A stretch of DNA of 64,000 bases from the NCBI RefSeq assembly GCF_003597675.1, contig NZ_CP030827.1, positions 4,220,501-4,284,500 of the forward strand. The letters run 5' to 3'. This document shows positions 1 to 7,789 of this stretch, one piece after another (within the stretch, counting starts at the first letter, position 1; the number at the start of each line of letters is the position of its first letter). Below the pieces are notes generated by a model. That model was not told the origin of the DNA and ran no database searches. It worked only from the letters and a program-made list of their open reading frames with translations. The translations under genes and the position numbers were made by a program. The DNA is from Neorhizobium sp. NCHU2750. Its GTDB lineage: Bacteria > Pseudomonadota > Alphaproteobacteria > Rhizobiales > Rhizobiaceae.

Positions 1-578
1 CTCTTCGGCGCCGGCAATTGATGGACGATGGCTTCGAGAACATCGGGAATGCCTAGCCCGGTCTTGGCCGAGATCAGCACGGCCTGGGATGCATCGATGC
101 CGATCACTTCCTCGATCTGCTCCTTGATCCGGTCCGGTTCGGCGGCGGGAAGGTCGATCTTGTTGAGGACGGTGACGATCTCGTGGTTGTTGTCGATCGC
201 CTGATAGACATTGGCAAGCGTCTGCGCCTCGACGCCCTGGGACGCATCGACGACCAGCAGCGAACCTTCGCAGGCGCTGAGCGAGCGCGAGACTTCATAG
301 GCGAAGTCGACATGGCCGGGCGTGTCGATCAGGTTGAGAATATAGGTCTCGCCATTATTCGCCTTGTAATGCAGGCGAACCGTCTGGGCCTTGATGGTAA
401 TGCCGCGCTCGCGCTCGATATCCATCGAGTCCAGCACCTGCTCCGACATATCGCGCTCGGCAAGGCCGCCTGTCGACTGGATCAACCGGTCGGCGAGCGT
501 CGACTTGCCGTGGTCGATATGGGCCACGATCGAGAAGTTGCGGATATGGTCAAGGGGCGTTCGGGACGAGGTGCTCAT
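1..578 (-). CDS. lepA: Elongation factor 4 (LepA), N-terminal part, cut by window edge
   Basis: Translational GTPase that acts on stalled or mis-translocated ribosomes. About 192 N-terminal residues are present, reading from ATG at 578; the rest lies beyond base 1. The GTP-binding motifs are visible in order: P-loop AHIDHGKST near residue 20, the switch segment [12 protein letters not shown] near residue 55, DTPGHVDF near 85 and NKIDLP near 140. The DHGK form of the P-loop and the following RLIQSTG segment are typical of LepA rather than EF-Tu or EF-G. It is transcribed away from the rest of the window, with a 120-base gap to the MFS gene behind it. Confidence 0.96.
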   Translation of the reverse strand, partial: MSTSSRTPLDHIRNFSIVAHIDHGKSTLADRLIQSTGGLAERDMSEQVLDSMDIERERGITIKAQTVRLHYKANNGETYILNLIDTPGHVDFAYEVSRSLSACEGSLLVVDASQGVEAQTLANVYQAIDNNHEIVTVLNKIDLPAAEPDRIKEQIEEVIGIDASQAVLISAKTGLGIPDVLEAIVHQLPAPK

Positions 579-698
579 GGCTCGCGCATATAGCAGTGCG
601 AATCCCCGCCGCAAAGCGGAAAGATAAGGCTTTGTTGACGATAAGTGACGGCAACCCTGGATATTGGCAGGGTCGTGCCTCCTTTCGTCATCGGCTGG

Positions 699-2009
699 TC
701 AATTGCCGGCCTGCGCCTTTGCTTCCGCCTGTGCTTCTGCGGCGCCCGGTTCGGTAATGATCGCCGCATTCGGCATCTGCGCGCTTCGAACGCCATGCGT
801 ATCGCGCTCGTCTTCCGGTGCCGGACCACGTTCCTTCAGGCGCCAGACGATATAGACGCCATAGGCGATGGCAACCAGAATGATCGCATAGATGAAGGTC
901 TGCTGGCCGAGTTCCGGGGCGAGGAAGGTGATCGCAAGCGGCACGATCGTCGCTGCCGTCGACCATGCGACGAGCAATGTCGAGGAGAGCGGCACGAAAT
1001 CGCCGGGATCTGCACGGTCATTGGCATGCGCATTGGCGACCGAATAGACGGTTTCCACAGAACCGCCGAAGACCAGGAAGACGATCATCAGAAGCACGAA
1101 GGTCGAGAACGACACCATCAGCGCCGCAATGCCGGCCACCACGATCAGGCAGCAGGTGAACAGAAGCACGACACGGCGGTCGAGCCGGTCGGAAATGATG
1201 CCGAGCGGATACTGCACGAACAACAGCCCGGTCTGCATCACCAGCATCAAAAGCGCCACCTCGCCCTGCGATACGCCGTTCAGCGTCGCATAGATCGGGG
1301 TAAAGCCCTGCACCACCATCGAAAGCCCGCCGGAGGCAAGCACGCCGACGAGGCCGACGGGCGAGATCTTCCAGGCCATCTTGATATTGACGCTGACGCT
1401 TGCCGGCGCCGGTGGGTTGGGCAGGCGAGTGAGCCCGATCGGCAGGATCGACAGCGCGGTGACGAAGACGACGATCAGCGGCGCGAGATTGCTGCCCGCC
1501 GGTACCTGGCCGAACAGCCAGGCACCGCCGCCGAGCGCCAGCACGAAGGCCATGTAGAAGAACGACATCGCCCGTCCGCGCCATTCGTTGGAAGCCGCAT
1601 GGTTGAGCCAGCTCTGGGCGATGATGAAATTGACGTTGGATGCCGCGCCATAGATCGCGCGGGCGAGAATCCACCATCCGGCCGGAAGATTGGCGGCCAC
1701 CAGCACCGCGCCGATGATGACCATCGCCATCGAGCAGGCAAAGAGGCGCGCATGGCCGACCCGGCGGATCAGCGGCCCCGCCAGCACGCAGCCGACAAGT
1801 CCGCCGAAGGCAAGCGCCGGCACGGCCATGCGCGCCGCCCAAGCCTCGCCGCTCTGGGTCAGCACGAAAGGCACATAGGTTGCCATGATGCCGCTGCCGA
1901 TCGCCGCAATCGTCATCGAGATGATGATGCTGGCGATCGAGAAGGGCGATGCCGCCATATGCGACTGCGCGTGGGGTTCAACAGGCGGCTGACTGGTCTG
2001 ACCCGTCAT
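699..2009 (-). CDS. MFS transporter (YcaD-like)
   Basis: A 436-residue major facilitator superfamily permease of the inner membrane, with about twelve hydrophobic segments. The first helix follows a short hydrophilic leader, and the loop ADRL-like motif appears as SDRLDRRVV after the seventh helix. The C-terminal 40 residues are soluble and rich in Ala, Glu and Gln. The substrate cannot be told from sequence; the overall type is that of small-molecule exporters such as YcaD. It is divergent from the XRE regulator at 2179, which is its most likely controller. The start at 2009 is the first Met; a second Met lies 17 codons in. Confidence 0.85.
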   Translation of the reverse strand: MTGQTSQPPVEPHAQSHMAASPFSIASIIISMTIAAIGSGIMATYVPFVLTQSGEAWAARMAVPALAFGGLVGCVLAGPLIRRVGHARLFACSMAMVIIGAVLVAANLPAGWWILARAIYGAASNVNFIIAQSWLNHAASNEWRGRAMSFFYMAFVLALGGGAWLFGQVPAGSNLAPLIVVFVTALSILPIGLTRLPNPPAPASVSVNIKMAWKISPVGLVGVLASGGLSMVVQGFTPIYATLNGVSQGEVALLMLVMQTGLLFVQYPLGIISDRLDRRVVLLFTCCLIVVAGIAALMVSFSTFVLLMIVFLVFGGSVETVYSVANAHANDRADPGDFVPLSSTLLVAWSTAATIVPLAITFLAPELGQQTFIYAIILVAIAYGVYIVWRLKERGPAPEDERDTHGVRSAQMPNAAIITEPGAAEAQAEAKAQAGN

Positions 2010-2143
2010 GCAAGATCTCCGGGGGCTGCGTGCTGTTCGCGCGGCTTCCGCGCCTCCATAGCCTATCGCACCGCATGTTAGCTATCGCACAAACGCCACC
2101 GCGTCGAAATTTCCGGCCGATCGTCCAACTGAATTATCGGCGC

Positions 2144-2174
2144 TTGACTCCACTATAAGAGAATGAAATTCTTA
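2144..2174 (+). promoter_or_regulatory. Promoter and small palindrome in front of the XRE gene
   Basis: A -35-like TTGACT at 2144 is followed 17 bases later by AATTCT at 2167, only six bases before the ATG. An inverted repeat TAAGA-N9-TCTTA spans 2156-2174 and would cover the -10. No Shine-Dalgarno sequence precedes the ATG at 2179, so the transcript may be leaderless. The palindrome is a plausible autoregulatory operator shared with the divergent MFS gene; this is inference. Confidence 0.4.
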
Positions 2175-2178
2175 AATC

Positions 2179-2754
2179 ATGGAAAAGACGGATACGGAAC
2201 TGGAACTGGCGATTGGGGAGCGGCTGAAGATGCTGCGTTCAGCCGCATCGCTGACACTCGATCAGCTGTCGGAGCGCTCGGGCGTCAGCCGGGCGATGAT
2301 TTCGCGCATCGAGCGCGCCGAGGCAAGCCCGACGGCGGCCCTTCTGGCAAGGCTCTGCGAAGGGCTCGGCCTGACGCTGTCAGCCTTCTTCGCGCCCGAA
2401 GAGCCATCCTCGTCTCCGTTCTTGAAGCAATCGGAGCAAAGGCTGTGGCGCGACCCGACGACCGGCTATCTGCGCCGTTCCGTCTCGCCGCCGGGCATGC
2501 CGACACCGGTCGATATCGTCGAGGTGGAGTTTCCCGCCGGCGCTCGTGTCAGCTTTCCGCCGCGCGAGGAAAGTCGGGCGATCACCCAGCATGTCTGGCT
2601 GTTCGAAGGACGGCTCGACATGATCCTTCCGCAACAGACCTTTGCACTTCATCCCGGCGACTGCCTGTTCATGGATATCGGCGACGCCTTCGACTTCCAC
2701 AACCCGTCCGATCAGCCCGCCCGCTATGCGGTGATCCTCAATCGGGGACGATAA
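2179..2754 (+). CDS. XRE-family regulator with C-terminal cupin domain
   Basis: A 191-residue transcription factor. An HTH_3 domain occupies about residues 10-68 (LGERLK..LRSAASLTLDQLSERSGVSRAMISRIE, shown here in part), and a cupin_2 sensor domain occupies about residues 105-188, ending in the typical HPGDCLFMDIGDAFDFHNPS strand pattern. This fold senses small ligands through the cupin barrel. The ATG at 2179 has no ribosome-binding site, pointing to a leaderless mRNA. It is divergent from an MFS gene and 21 bases upstream of a GNAT gene with which it probably forms an operon, suggesting joint control of a small-molecule export or acetylation response. Confidence 0.9.
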   Translation: MEKTDTELELAIGERLKMLRSAASLTLDQLSERSGVSRAMISRIERAEASPTAALLARLCEGLGLTLSAFFAPEEPSSSPFLKQSEQRLWRDPTTGYLRRSVSPPGMPTPVDIVEVEFPAGARVSFPPREESRAITQHVWLFEGRLDMILPQQTFALHPGDCLFMDIGDAFDFHNPSDQPARYAVILNRGR

Positions 2755-2775
2755 GATGAAAACAGGAAAATCCGC

Positions 2776-3297
2776 ATGACCGCCACCATCCGTATTCTCG
2801 ACGGCCAGCAGGCCCGCGCCGCCATCCCGGATCTCTGCGAGGTCCTGTCCGACTGCGTCAATGGCGGCGCGTCCGTCGGCTTCATGCTGCCCTTCGAGCC
2901 GCAGGGCGCGGTGGATTATTGGCATGAGATCGCCGATGCGGTGGAAGGGGGCGGCATCATCCTTGCCGTAGCGGAGGTCGAGGGCAGGGTGGTCGGCACG
3001 GCGCAGATCGGCCTTGCGTCCAAGCCCAATCAGCCCCATCGCGGCGACCTGATGAAACTCCTCGTCCATCGCTCGGCCCGTGGCCTCGGCCTGTCGCGCA
3101 GGTTGGCCGAGGCAGTCGAGACGGAAGCCGCCCACCGCGGCCGCACGCTGCTCGTCCTCGACACGGCGACAGGCAGCGATGCCGAGGCGATCTATCCTCG
3201 CCTCGGCTGGCACCGTGTCGGCGTCATTCCCGATTATGCCCTGTGGCCTGAAGGCGGGTTTTGCGACACGACCTTTTTCTACAAGCGGATCGGCTGA
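2776..3297 (+). CDS. GNAT-family N-acetyltransferase
   Basis: A 173-residue acetyl-CoA-dependent acetyltransferase. The acetyl-CoA pyrophosphate loop (motif A) is seen at RSARGLGLSRRL near residues 100-111, preceded by the beta-4 strand MKLLVH and followed by the beta-5 strand TLLVLDT. The single domain fills the whole protein, as is usual. The substrate is not predictable. It lies 21 bases behind the XRE-cupin gene on the same strand and ends 23 bases from the convergent MFS gene. Confidence 0.88.
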   Translation: MTATIRILDGQQARAAIPDLCEVLSDCVNGGASVGFMLPFEPQGAVDYWHEIADAVEGGGIILAVAEVEGRVVGTAQIGLASKPNQPHRGDLMKLLVHRSARGLGLSRRLAEAVETEAAHRGRTLLVLDTATGSDAEAIYPRLGWHRVGVIPDYALWPEGGFCDTTFFYKRIG

Positions 3298-3320
3298 CCG
3301 ACCCGCCTGCTTGGCGTCGA

Positions 3321-4547
3321 TTATGCAGTCTTGTGCTGATGCGGCTTGCGCTCGGTGATGAAATAGGTGAGCGCCACGGCGGAAAGTGCCACGCCGATTA
3401 CCGAGGCCAGCATCCAGCCGCCTTCGGCAAATGCCCATGCACCGATGGCCGAGCCCAGCGCACCACCGACGAAGAAGGTGGCCATGAACAGGCCGTTGAG
3501 CCGCGAGCGCAGGTCCGCACCGAGCGAATAGATTGCCCGCTGGCTGATGACGAGCGTCATCGACACGCCGAAATCGAGCAGCACGGCGGCGGCACCGAGG
3601 AGGATAAGTGCAATCGTCGAGCCTTCCGGAGCGATATGGGTGATCAGGAAGGCGGCTCCCACGGCAGTGATGCCGAAGGCCGTGGCCGGGCGGCTGAGAC
3701 CCCGGTCGGCAAGGCGGCCGGCAATCGGCGAGGCGACGGCGCCGGCAACGCCCACAAGAGCAAAGATCGCAATGCCGGCCTGGCTGAGATTGAAGGCGGG
3801 GCCAGCGAGAACCAGCGGCGTCACCGTCCAGAACAGGCTGAAAGCACCGAACTGGCAGAACTGGTAAAAAGCGCGGCGGCGCAGCACCGGCTGCGTGGCG
3901 TAAAGCGTGCCGAGCGAGACGAGCAGTCCGCCATAGGAAAGCTTGGTATGCGGCACGCGCTTCGGCAGCTGTGTCGCCATGATGAAGACGAGCGCCACCA
4001 TCACGGCGGCCGACAGGTAGAAGATCACGTGCCAGGATGTGGCCCCGGCAACGAAGCTTGCAACCGGCCGCGCCATCATGATGCCGATCATCAGGCCGCT
4101 CATCACATTGCCGACCACCCGGCCGCGATGCTCCTCAGGCGCAAGCCCTGCGGCGAAGGGAACGATCATCTGCACTGCGGTCGAGGCAAGTCCGACAGCG
4201 AGCGAGGCGACGAGGAAGGGGATCGCGGCGGTCGAAAGCCCGGCGGCCAGCATGGCGACGGCGGCAGCCCCGATCATGGTGACGATCAGCCGGCGGTTTT
4301 CGATGAGATCGCCGAGCGGCACGATGAACAGCAGGCCGAGCCCGTAACCGATCTGGGTCAGCGTGACGATCAGGCCGGTCAGGTGCGGCGGCAAGCCGAT
4401 CGCCTGCGCAATCGGGCCGGCAAGCGGCTGGGCATAATAGAGATTGGCGACGATCAGGCCGGCCGCGGCGGCCATGACGAAGGTAAGGCCCGCCGTCATG
4501 CGGGAATGGGTTATCGGCGCCTTGATCGCCGCGGAGGAACTGTCCAT
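3321..4547 (-). CDS. MFS transporter, drug-efflux type, partner of a TetR regulator
   Basis: A 408-residue inner-membrane permease with twelve predicted helices, resembling the YnfM/arabinose-efflux branch of MFS drug:proton antiporters (LIVANLYYAQPLAG in helix 1, GRLADRGLSR in the loop between helices 8 and 9). The open frame extends 102 codons upstream, but that part overlaps the TetR gene in another frame and is Arg/Gly/Pro-rich nonsense, so the start is placed at ATG 4547. It lies 32 bases downstream of the TetR gene on the same strand, so the two form a self-controlled efflux operon. Confidence 0.88.
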   Translation of the reverse strand: MDSSSAAIKAPITHSRMTAGLTFVMAAAAGLIVANLYYAQPLAGPIAQAIGLPPHLTGLIVTLTQIGYGLGLLFIVPLGDLIENRRLIVTMIGAAAVAMLAAGLSTAAIPFLVASLAVGLASTAVQMIVPFAAGLAPEEHRGRVVGNVMSGLMIGIMMARPVASFVAGATSWHVIFYLSAAVMVALVFIMATQLPKRVPHTKLSYGGLLVSLGTLYATQPVLRRRAFYQFCQFGAFSLFWTVTPLVLAGPAFNLSQAGIAIFALVGVAGAVASPIAGRLADRGLSRPATAFGITAVGAAFLITHIAPEGSTIALILLGAAAVLLDFGVSMTLVISQRAIYSLGADLRSRLNGLFMATFFVGGALGSAIGAWAFAEGGWMLASVIGVALSAVALTYFITERKPHQHKTA

Positions 4548-4579
4548 CTTGGGTGTCCTTGAAGAATGCAAAAATGGTC

Positions 4580-5194
4580 TCAGTCGAGAAGCTTCATCGC
4601 TACATCGACAACGGAAAACGTCTGTTCGCGGTTCGGGCTGGTCTTGCCCAGGACCCTGAGGCCCTGGACGATGCTCAACAGCAACCGCGCCGTTCCTCCC
4701 GCATCGATCGACCGGCTGACGGAGCCATCCTCCTGGCCCCGCCTGATCAATGCCTCGAATATATGTTCGAACCGATCCATCGAACGCCCGACCCTGACCG
4801 CTGCCTCGTCGTCGAAGATTGCAAGTTCCACGGCCGTGCCGACTGCCAGGCATCCGCGGCGGCCCGCTTCGCCATGGGCACCCTCGGCATAAAACGCCAG
4901 CATCCGATAGACGCCGTCGCGCCCATCCGATGCCTTGGCCAGTTCTTCATCCAGAAGTGCGTTGCGAACCTGTTTGTACCGGTCGAAGGACGCCAGGAAG
5001 ATCGCATGCTTGTCCTTGAAAGCCTTGTACAAACTTCCGGCCGTCAATCCCATTGCATCCCTGAGGTCGGCAATCGAGGTGCCGTGATAGCCCTGTTCGC
5101 TGAACACCGTGATCGCCTTGTCGAGCGCATCGTTGATATCGAACTCGCGTGGGCGCCCGGCCGGGCGGGTCATGATGGCACCATCGGTATTCAT
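4580..5194 (-). CDS. TetR/AcrR-family transcriptional regulator
   Basis: A 204-residue repressor. The N-terminal HTH (about residues 10-60) contains ALDKAITVFSEQGYHGTSI and GLTAGSLYKAFKDK, the canonical TetR recognition helices; the rest is a helical ligand-binding domain. The start is placed at ATG 5194 (MNTDGAIM...); ATG 5173 (MTRPAGRPREF) is also possible, and the longer frame to 5254 crosses the likely operator. It precedes the MFS gene at 3321-4547 by 32 bases and probably represses that gene and itself. Confidence 0.9.
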   Translation of the reverse strand: MNTDGAIMTRPAGRPREFDINDALDKAITVFSEQGYHGTSIADLRDAMGLTAGSLYKAFKDKHAIFLASFDRYKQVRNALLDEELAKASDGRDGVYRMLAFYAEGAHGEAGRRGCLAVGTAVELAIFDDEAAVRVGRSMDRFEHIFEALIRRGQEDGSVSRSIDAGGTARLLLSIVQGLRVLGKTSPNREQTFSVVDVAMKLLD

Positions 5195-5202
5195 GGCGGT
5201 TT

Positions 5203-5234
5203 GCCTAATAGGGAATGATTGTTTCCAAATAGGC
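5203..5234. promoter_or_regulatory. Candidate TetR operator
   Basis: An imperfect inverted repeat: GCCTAATAGGGAA at 5203-5215 and TTTCCAAATAGGC at 5222-5234, ten of thirteen positions complementary, separated by six bases. It starts eight bases upstream of the TetR start codon, the usual place for an autoregulatory TetR site. Confidence 0.5.
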
Positions 5235-5348
5235 GAAGGTCGCCCTTCGGTCAAGGGGCGATATGCCGGGCCTATGCAGAAATCTCGGAACGGTTTCGAT
5301 TGTCAGGGGTTGGTCCACTGTCACCAACATCAAAGCTGGAGGACAGAC

Positions 5349-5516
5349 ATGAGCAAAAGTGACGTACAGGAAGCTGTAAAGCGCGCCAAGCGACAGGTGG
5401 AAAACACCAGTTCCGGCGGCCATCTCGGTGGCACCTATTACGGCCAGAACCCCGATGGCAAGACGTCGTCGACAAATGCCAATGTCGGCAACAACCGCAC
5501 CAATAGCGGCAGCTGA
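5349..5516 (+). CDS. Small conserved rhizobial protein, Asn/Gly/Ser-rich tail
   Basis: A 55-residue protein with an excellent ribosome-binding site (TGGAGGA at 5337-5343) in front of ATG 5349 and a terminator-like hairpin just behind. The N-terminal half is a charged helix (SDVQEAVKRAKRQVEN); the C-terminal half is Gly/Asn/Thr/Ser-rich and probably disordered. There is no signal peptide or membrane segment. I do not know its function. Its own ribosome-binding site and terminator argue that it is a real monocistronic gene. Confidence 0.7.
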   Translation: MSKSDVQEAVKRAKRQVENTSSGGHLGGTYYGQNPDGKTSSTNANVGNNRTNSGS

Positions 5517-5540
5517 CATCCTGTGCTTGTGAGTTTTCGA

Positions 5541-5569
5541 GAGCCCCGCCGCGCGCGGGGCTCGTTTCG
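5541..5569 (+). terminator. Terminator-like hairpin after the 55-residue gene
   Basis: A perfect 9-bp stem, GAGCCCCGC at 5541-5549 with GCGGGGCTC at 5555-5563, a five-base loop, and a short T-rich tail GTTTCGT. Confidence 0.65.
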
Positions 5570-5707
5570 TATGTAACGACTACCGCGCCGATGGCGGCGC
5601 AGATCCAGCAAAAATCCGCGTTACCCTGTCGGCATCTCTCTCCCCTTCGCGTCGTTGGTGTATCATGGCGTATCTTGCGCGCCGGAGGAGGCCCACGGGA
5701 GGGTGGA

Positions 5708-6922
5708 ATGGAGAGCAGCAACTATCGTTGGGTCATCGTGTTTGCCGGCGGGCTGATGGGCTGCGTGGCGGTCGGCATCATGTTTTCGCTTGCCGTGTTT
5801 CTCGAACCGATCGCCCGCCAGACCGGCTGGTCGCACGCAGCCATATCGATGGCGATGACGGTCAATTTCATCGTCATGGGACTGGGGAGCTTCATGTGGG
5901 GCTGGGCGAGCGATCGCTTCGGCACCCGCATCGTCGTTCTGATCGGCTCGCTCCTCGCCGGCCTGTCGCTCGTTCTGGCCAGCCGGGCGGAAAGTCTTTT
6001 GTCGTTCCAGATCGCCTATGGCTGTCTTGTCGGCCTCTCGGCCAGCGCCTTCACCGCGCCGATGATCTCGCTCACCATGCGCTGGTTCGACACGCAGAGA
6101 AGCCTTGCGGTCTCCTTGGTTTCGGCCGGCATGGGCATGGCGCCGATGACGATTTCGCCTCTGGCGCGCTGGCTGATCACCGAGACAGGCGACTGGCGCA
6201 CCGCAATGCTGGCGATCGGCATGGGCGCCTGGATCATCCTTCTGCCGACCGTGCTTCTGGTGCGCAATCCGCCACCCATGCGGGAGACTGCCGGTGAAAC
6301 CGCTTTTGCCGATGATGCCGCAACGCCGCTTTCAACCGTCTTCCGCTCGCCACAATTCCTCGTCCTTGCCTTCACCTTCTTTGCCTGCTGCACGGCGCAT
6401 TCCGGGCCCATATTCCACATGGTCAGCTATGCCATGTCCTGCGGCGTGGCACCGATGGCGGCGGTATCGATCTACAGCGTCGAGGGGGCGGCAGGTCTTG
6501 GCGGGCGCATCCTCTATGGCGTTGCCGCCGACCGGCTGGGCGTCAAGCCGGTGCTGATCACCGGCCTCCTGATCCAGGCTCTGGTGATCGCCGCCTATAC
6601 GCTGGCGAGCGATATTACCCATTTCTATCTGCTGGCGGTGATCTTCGGCGGCACCTATGGCGGGGTGATGCCTCTCTACGCGGTTCTGGCGCGCGACTAT
6701 TTCGGCGCGAAAATATTGGGAAGCGTGCTCGGCGCAGCCTCCATGCTGTCGAGCATCGGCATGGCCTTCGGCCCGCTTGCCGGGGGCTGGGCCTTCGACG
6801 CCTTCAACAATTACAACTGGCTCTTCTTCGGTTCGGCGCTGGTGGGCCTTGCCGCGGTTCTGATCGCTCTTGCCTTTCCGCCGCTGCCGCAAGGTGAGGC
6901 GCGGAAGCTTCAGCCGGCATGA
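5708..6922 (+). CDS. MFS transporter (monocarboxylate / oxalate-formate type)
   Basis: A 404-residue inner-membrane permease with twelve helices. The WGWASDRFGTR loop between helices 2 and 3 and the GRILYGVAADRLG loop between 8 and 9 are MFS motif A copies; the MSYAM / GGTYGGVMPLYAVLARDYFG region resembles the monocarboxylate and oxalate/formate antiporter branch. The start ATG at 5708 has GGGAGGG just upstream; the longer frame to 5591 is not preferred. It stands alone between two terminators. The likely cargo is a small organic acid, from family resemblance only. Confidence 0.85.
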   Translation: MESSNYRWVIVFAGGLMGCVAVGIMFSLAVFLEPIARQTGWSHAAISMAMTVNFIVMGLGSFMWGWASDRFGTRIVVLIGSLLAGLSLVLASRAESLLSFQIAYGCLVGLSASAFTAPMISLTMRWFDTQRSLAVSLVSAGMGMAPMTISPLARWLITETGDWRTAMLAIGMGAWIILLPTVLLVRNPPPMRETAGETAFADDAATPLSTVFRSPQFLVLAFTFFACCTAHSGPIFHMVSYAMSCGVAPMAAVSIYSVEGAAGLGGRILYGVAADRLGVKPVLITGLLIQALVIAAYTLASDITHFYLLAVIFGGTYGGVMPLYAVLARDYFGAKILGSVLGAASMLSSIGMAFGPLAGGWAFDAFNNYNWLFFGSALVGLAAVLIALAFPPLPQGEARKLQPA

Positions 6923-6930
6923 CATGCCCA

Positions 6931-6956
6931 TCAAAAAAGCCCGGCAATGCCGGGCT
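6931..6956 (-). terminator. Rho-independent terminator for the 71-residue minus-strand gene
   Basis: A perfect 8-bp stem, AGCCCGGC at 6938-6945 with GCCGGGCT at 6949-6956, a three-base loop, and six T on the minus strand (A run at 6933-6938). It lies between convergent genes and may also stop transcription from the MFS side. Confidence 0.8.
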
Positions 6957-6962
6957 CTTGGA

Positions 6963-7178
6963 TCAGTGATCCTTCGCTTTTCGCTGCGTGCGAGCGGCCG
7001 GCGCGGCGGTTTCCTCGGCCTCCCGCTGGAGGCGAAGAATGCGCAATCGCTCGGTCTTTTCCTCGCGCGAATGCACTTCCGCAGCAATGATGGCGCGAGC
7101 GGCTTCATCGGTCACGGCGGCCTTTTCCCGGGCGGAAAGCTTGGGCGGGTTAGAGAGTTCTTCCTTGATGGCAGTCAT
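6963..7178 (-). CDS. Small charged helical protein, unknown function
   Basis: A 71-residue protein starting at ATG 7178, which is preceded by AGGAAGGAAGAG; the longer open frame upstream to 7352 has no such site and is low-complexity Arg/Ser/Pro. It is rich in Ala, Glu, Arg and Lys and should be almost entirely helical (EKAAVTDEAARAIIAAEV...). A terminator follows its stop codon directly. It lies 43 bases downstream of rpsU on the same strand. I cannot assign a function. Confidence 0.65.
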   Translation of the reverse strand: MTAIKEELSNPPKLSAREKAAVTDEAARAIIAAEVHSREEKTERLRILRLQREAEETAAPAARTQRKAKDH

Positions 7179-7221
7179 GATCTCTTCCTTCCTGAGGGCG
7201 GGGAACGATGGTGTTTGGGCC

Positions 7222-7458
7222 TCAGCGCGTGCGCGCGGCCTTTTTCGGCGCGGGCAAGAGCCCTTCGCGCTGCATCTTCTTGCGGGCGAGCTTGCGGATG
7301 CGCCGCACCGCCTCCGACTTTTCGCGGGCGCGCCGCTCAGACGGCTTTTCATAGGCGCTGCGCGCCTTCATCTCGCGAAACACGCCTTCGCGCTGCATTT
7401 TCTTCTTCAGGACCCTGAGGGCCTGGTCGACATTGTTGTCTCTGACGATAACCTGCAA
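7222..7458 (-). CDS. rpsU: 30S ribosomal protein S21, TTG start
   Basis: Small-subunit ribosomal protein bS21, 78 residues. It begins (M)[18 protein letters not shown] and has the [22 protein letters not shown] pattern of the family, with a basic C-terminal tail. The start codon is TTG at 7458: no ATG or GTG sits at the family N-terminus, and AAAGGATG lies just upstream. Frames that extend to 7629 run through a terminator and are not real. Control may involve the terminator only 43 bases upstream on the same strand. Confidence 0.93.
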   Translation of the reverse strand: MQVIVRDNNVDQALRVLKKKMQREGVFREMKARSAYEKPSERRAREKSEAVRRIRKLARKKMQREGLLPAPKKAARTR

Positions 7459-7500
7459 ATGACATCCTTTCAGATCTGAAAAGGCCTGATGGCATGAACG

Positions 7501-7528
7501 AAAAAAGGCCGGGCAAACCCGACCTTTC
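7501..7528 (-). terminator. Strong terminator 43 bases upstream of rpsU
   Basis: Read on the minus strand: GGTCGGG, loop TTTG, CCCGGCC, then six T. The 7-bp stem has one G-U pair and can be extended by flanking A-T pairs. No gene ends here, so it is either an attenuator in the rpsU leader or the 3' end of a small RNA. Confidence 0.75.
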
Positions 7529-7741
7529 CGGGACCGGCCGCCTGCACTCGCTGCCGGTACATCCGCGGTCAGGAGAGGCGACTGGCATTCAACGGAACCG
7601 ACGCCAACGGTAATGCGCTGACTGCGCAAACGGGCCGGACGCGTTGAAGTTTCGATGATGCTGATATGGGGTGCCGATCAGGAAAATCAATAAGATCACG
7701 GCAATTAATTCGCCCGCTATGCTTTTGCCGGCCACAAAGCG

Positions 7742-7770
7742 GCAAGCCCGGACATGCGCTCCGGGCTTGC
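7742..7770 (-). terminator. Hairpin downstream of the TRAP binding-protein gene
   Basis: A perfect 11-bp stem, GCAAGCCCGGA at 7742-7752 with TCCGGGCTTGC at 7760-7770, seven-base loop. It lies 20 bases beyond the stop codon of the gene ending at 7790. The T tail is weak. Confidence 0.6.
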
Positions 7771-7789
7771 ATTTCAGGGCGTCCGGCGA

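Larger units (their letters stand above)
7459..7789. other. 331-base gap between rpsU and the TRAP gene
   Basis: No convincing protein gene. It holds two hairpins: an uncertain one behind the TRAP binding protein (7742-7770) and a strong minus-strand terminator (7501-7528). The roughly 200 bases between them could be the rpsU leader or a separate small RNA read on the minus strand. Short reading frames here are Cys/Arg/Pro-rich and lack ribosome-binding sites. Confidence 0.5.

Noticed and set aside
654..673. Small hairpin ACCCTG/CAGGGT upstream of lepA as a terminator
   Set aside because: Six-base stem with no T run; probably chance.
645..2081. 478-residue plus-strand frame
   Set aside because: Antisense to the MFS gene; rich in His, Arg, Asp and Gln as expected from a GC-rich shadow frame.
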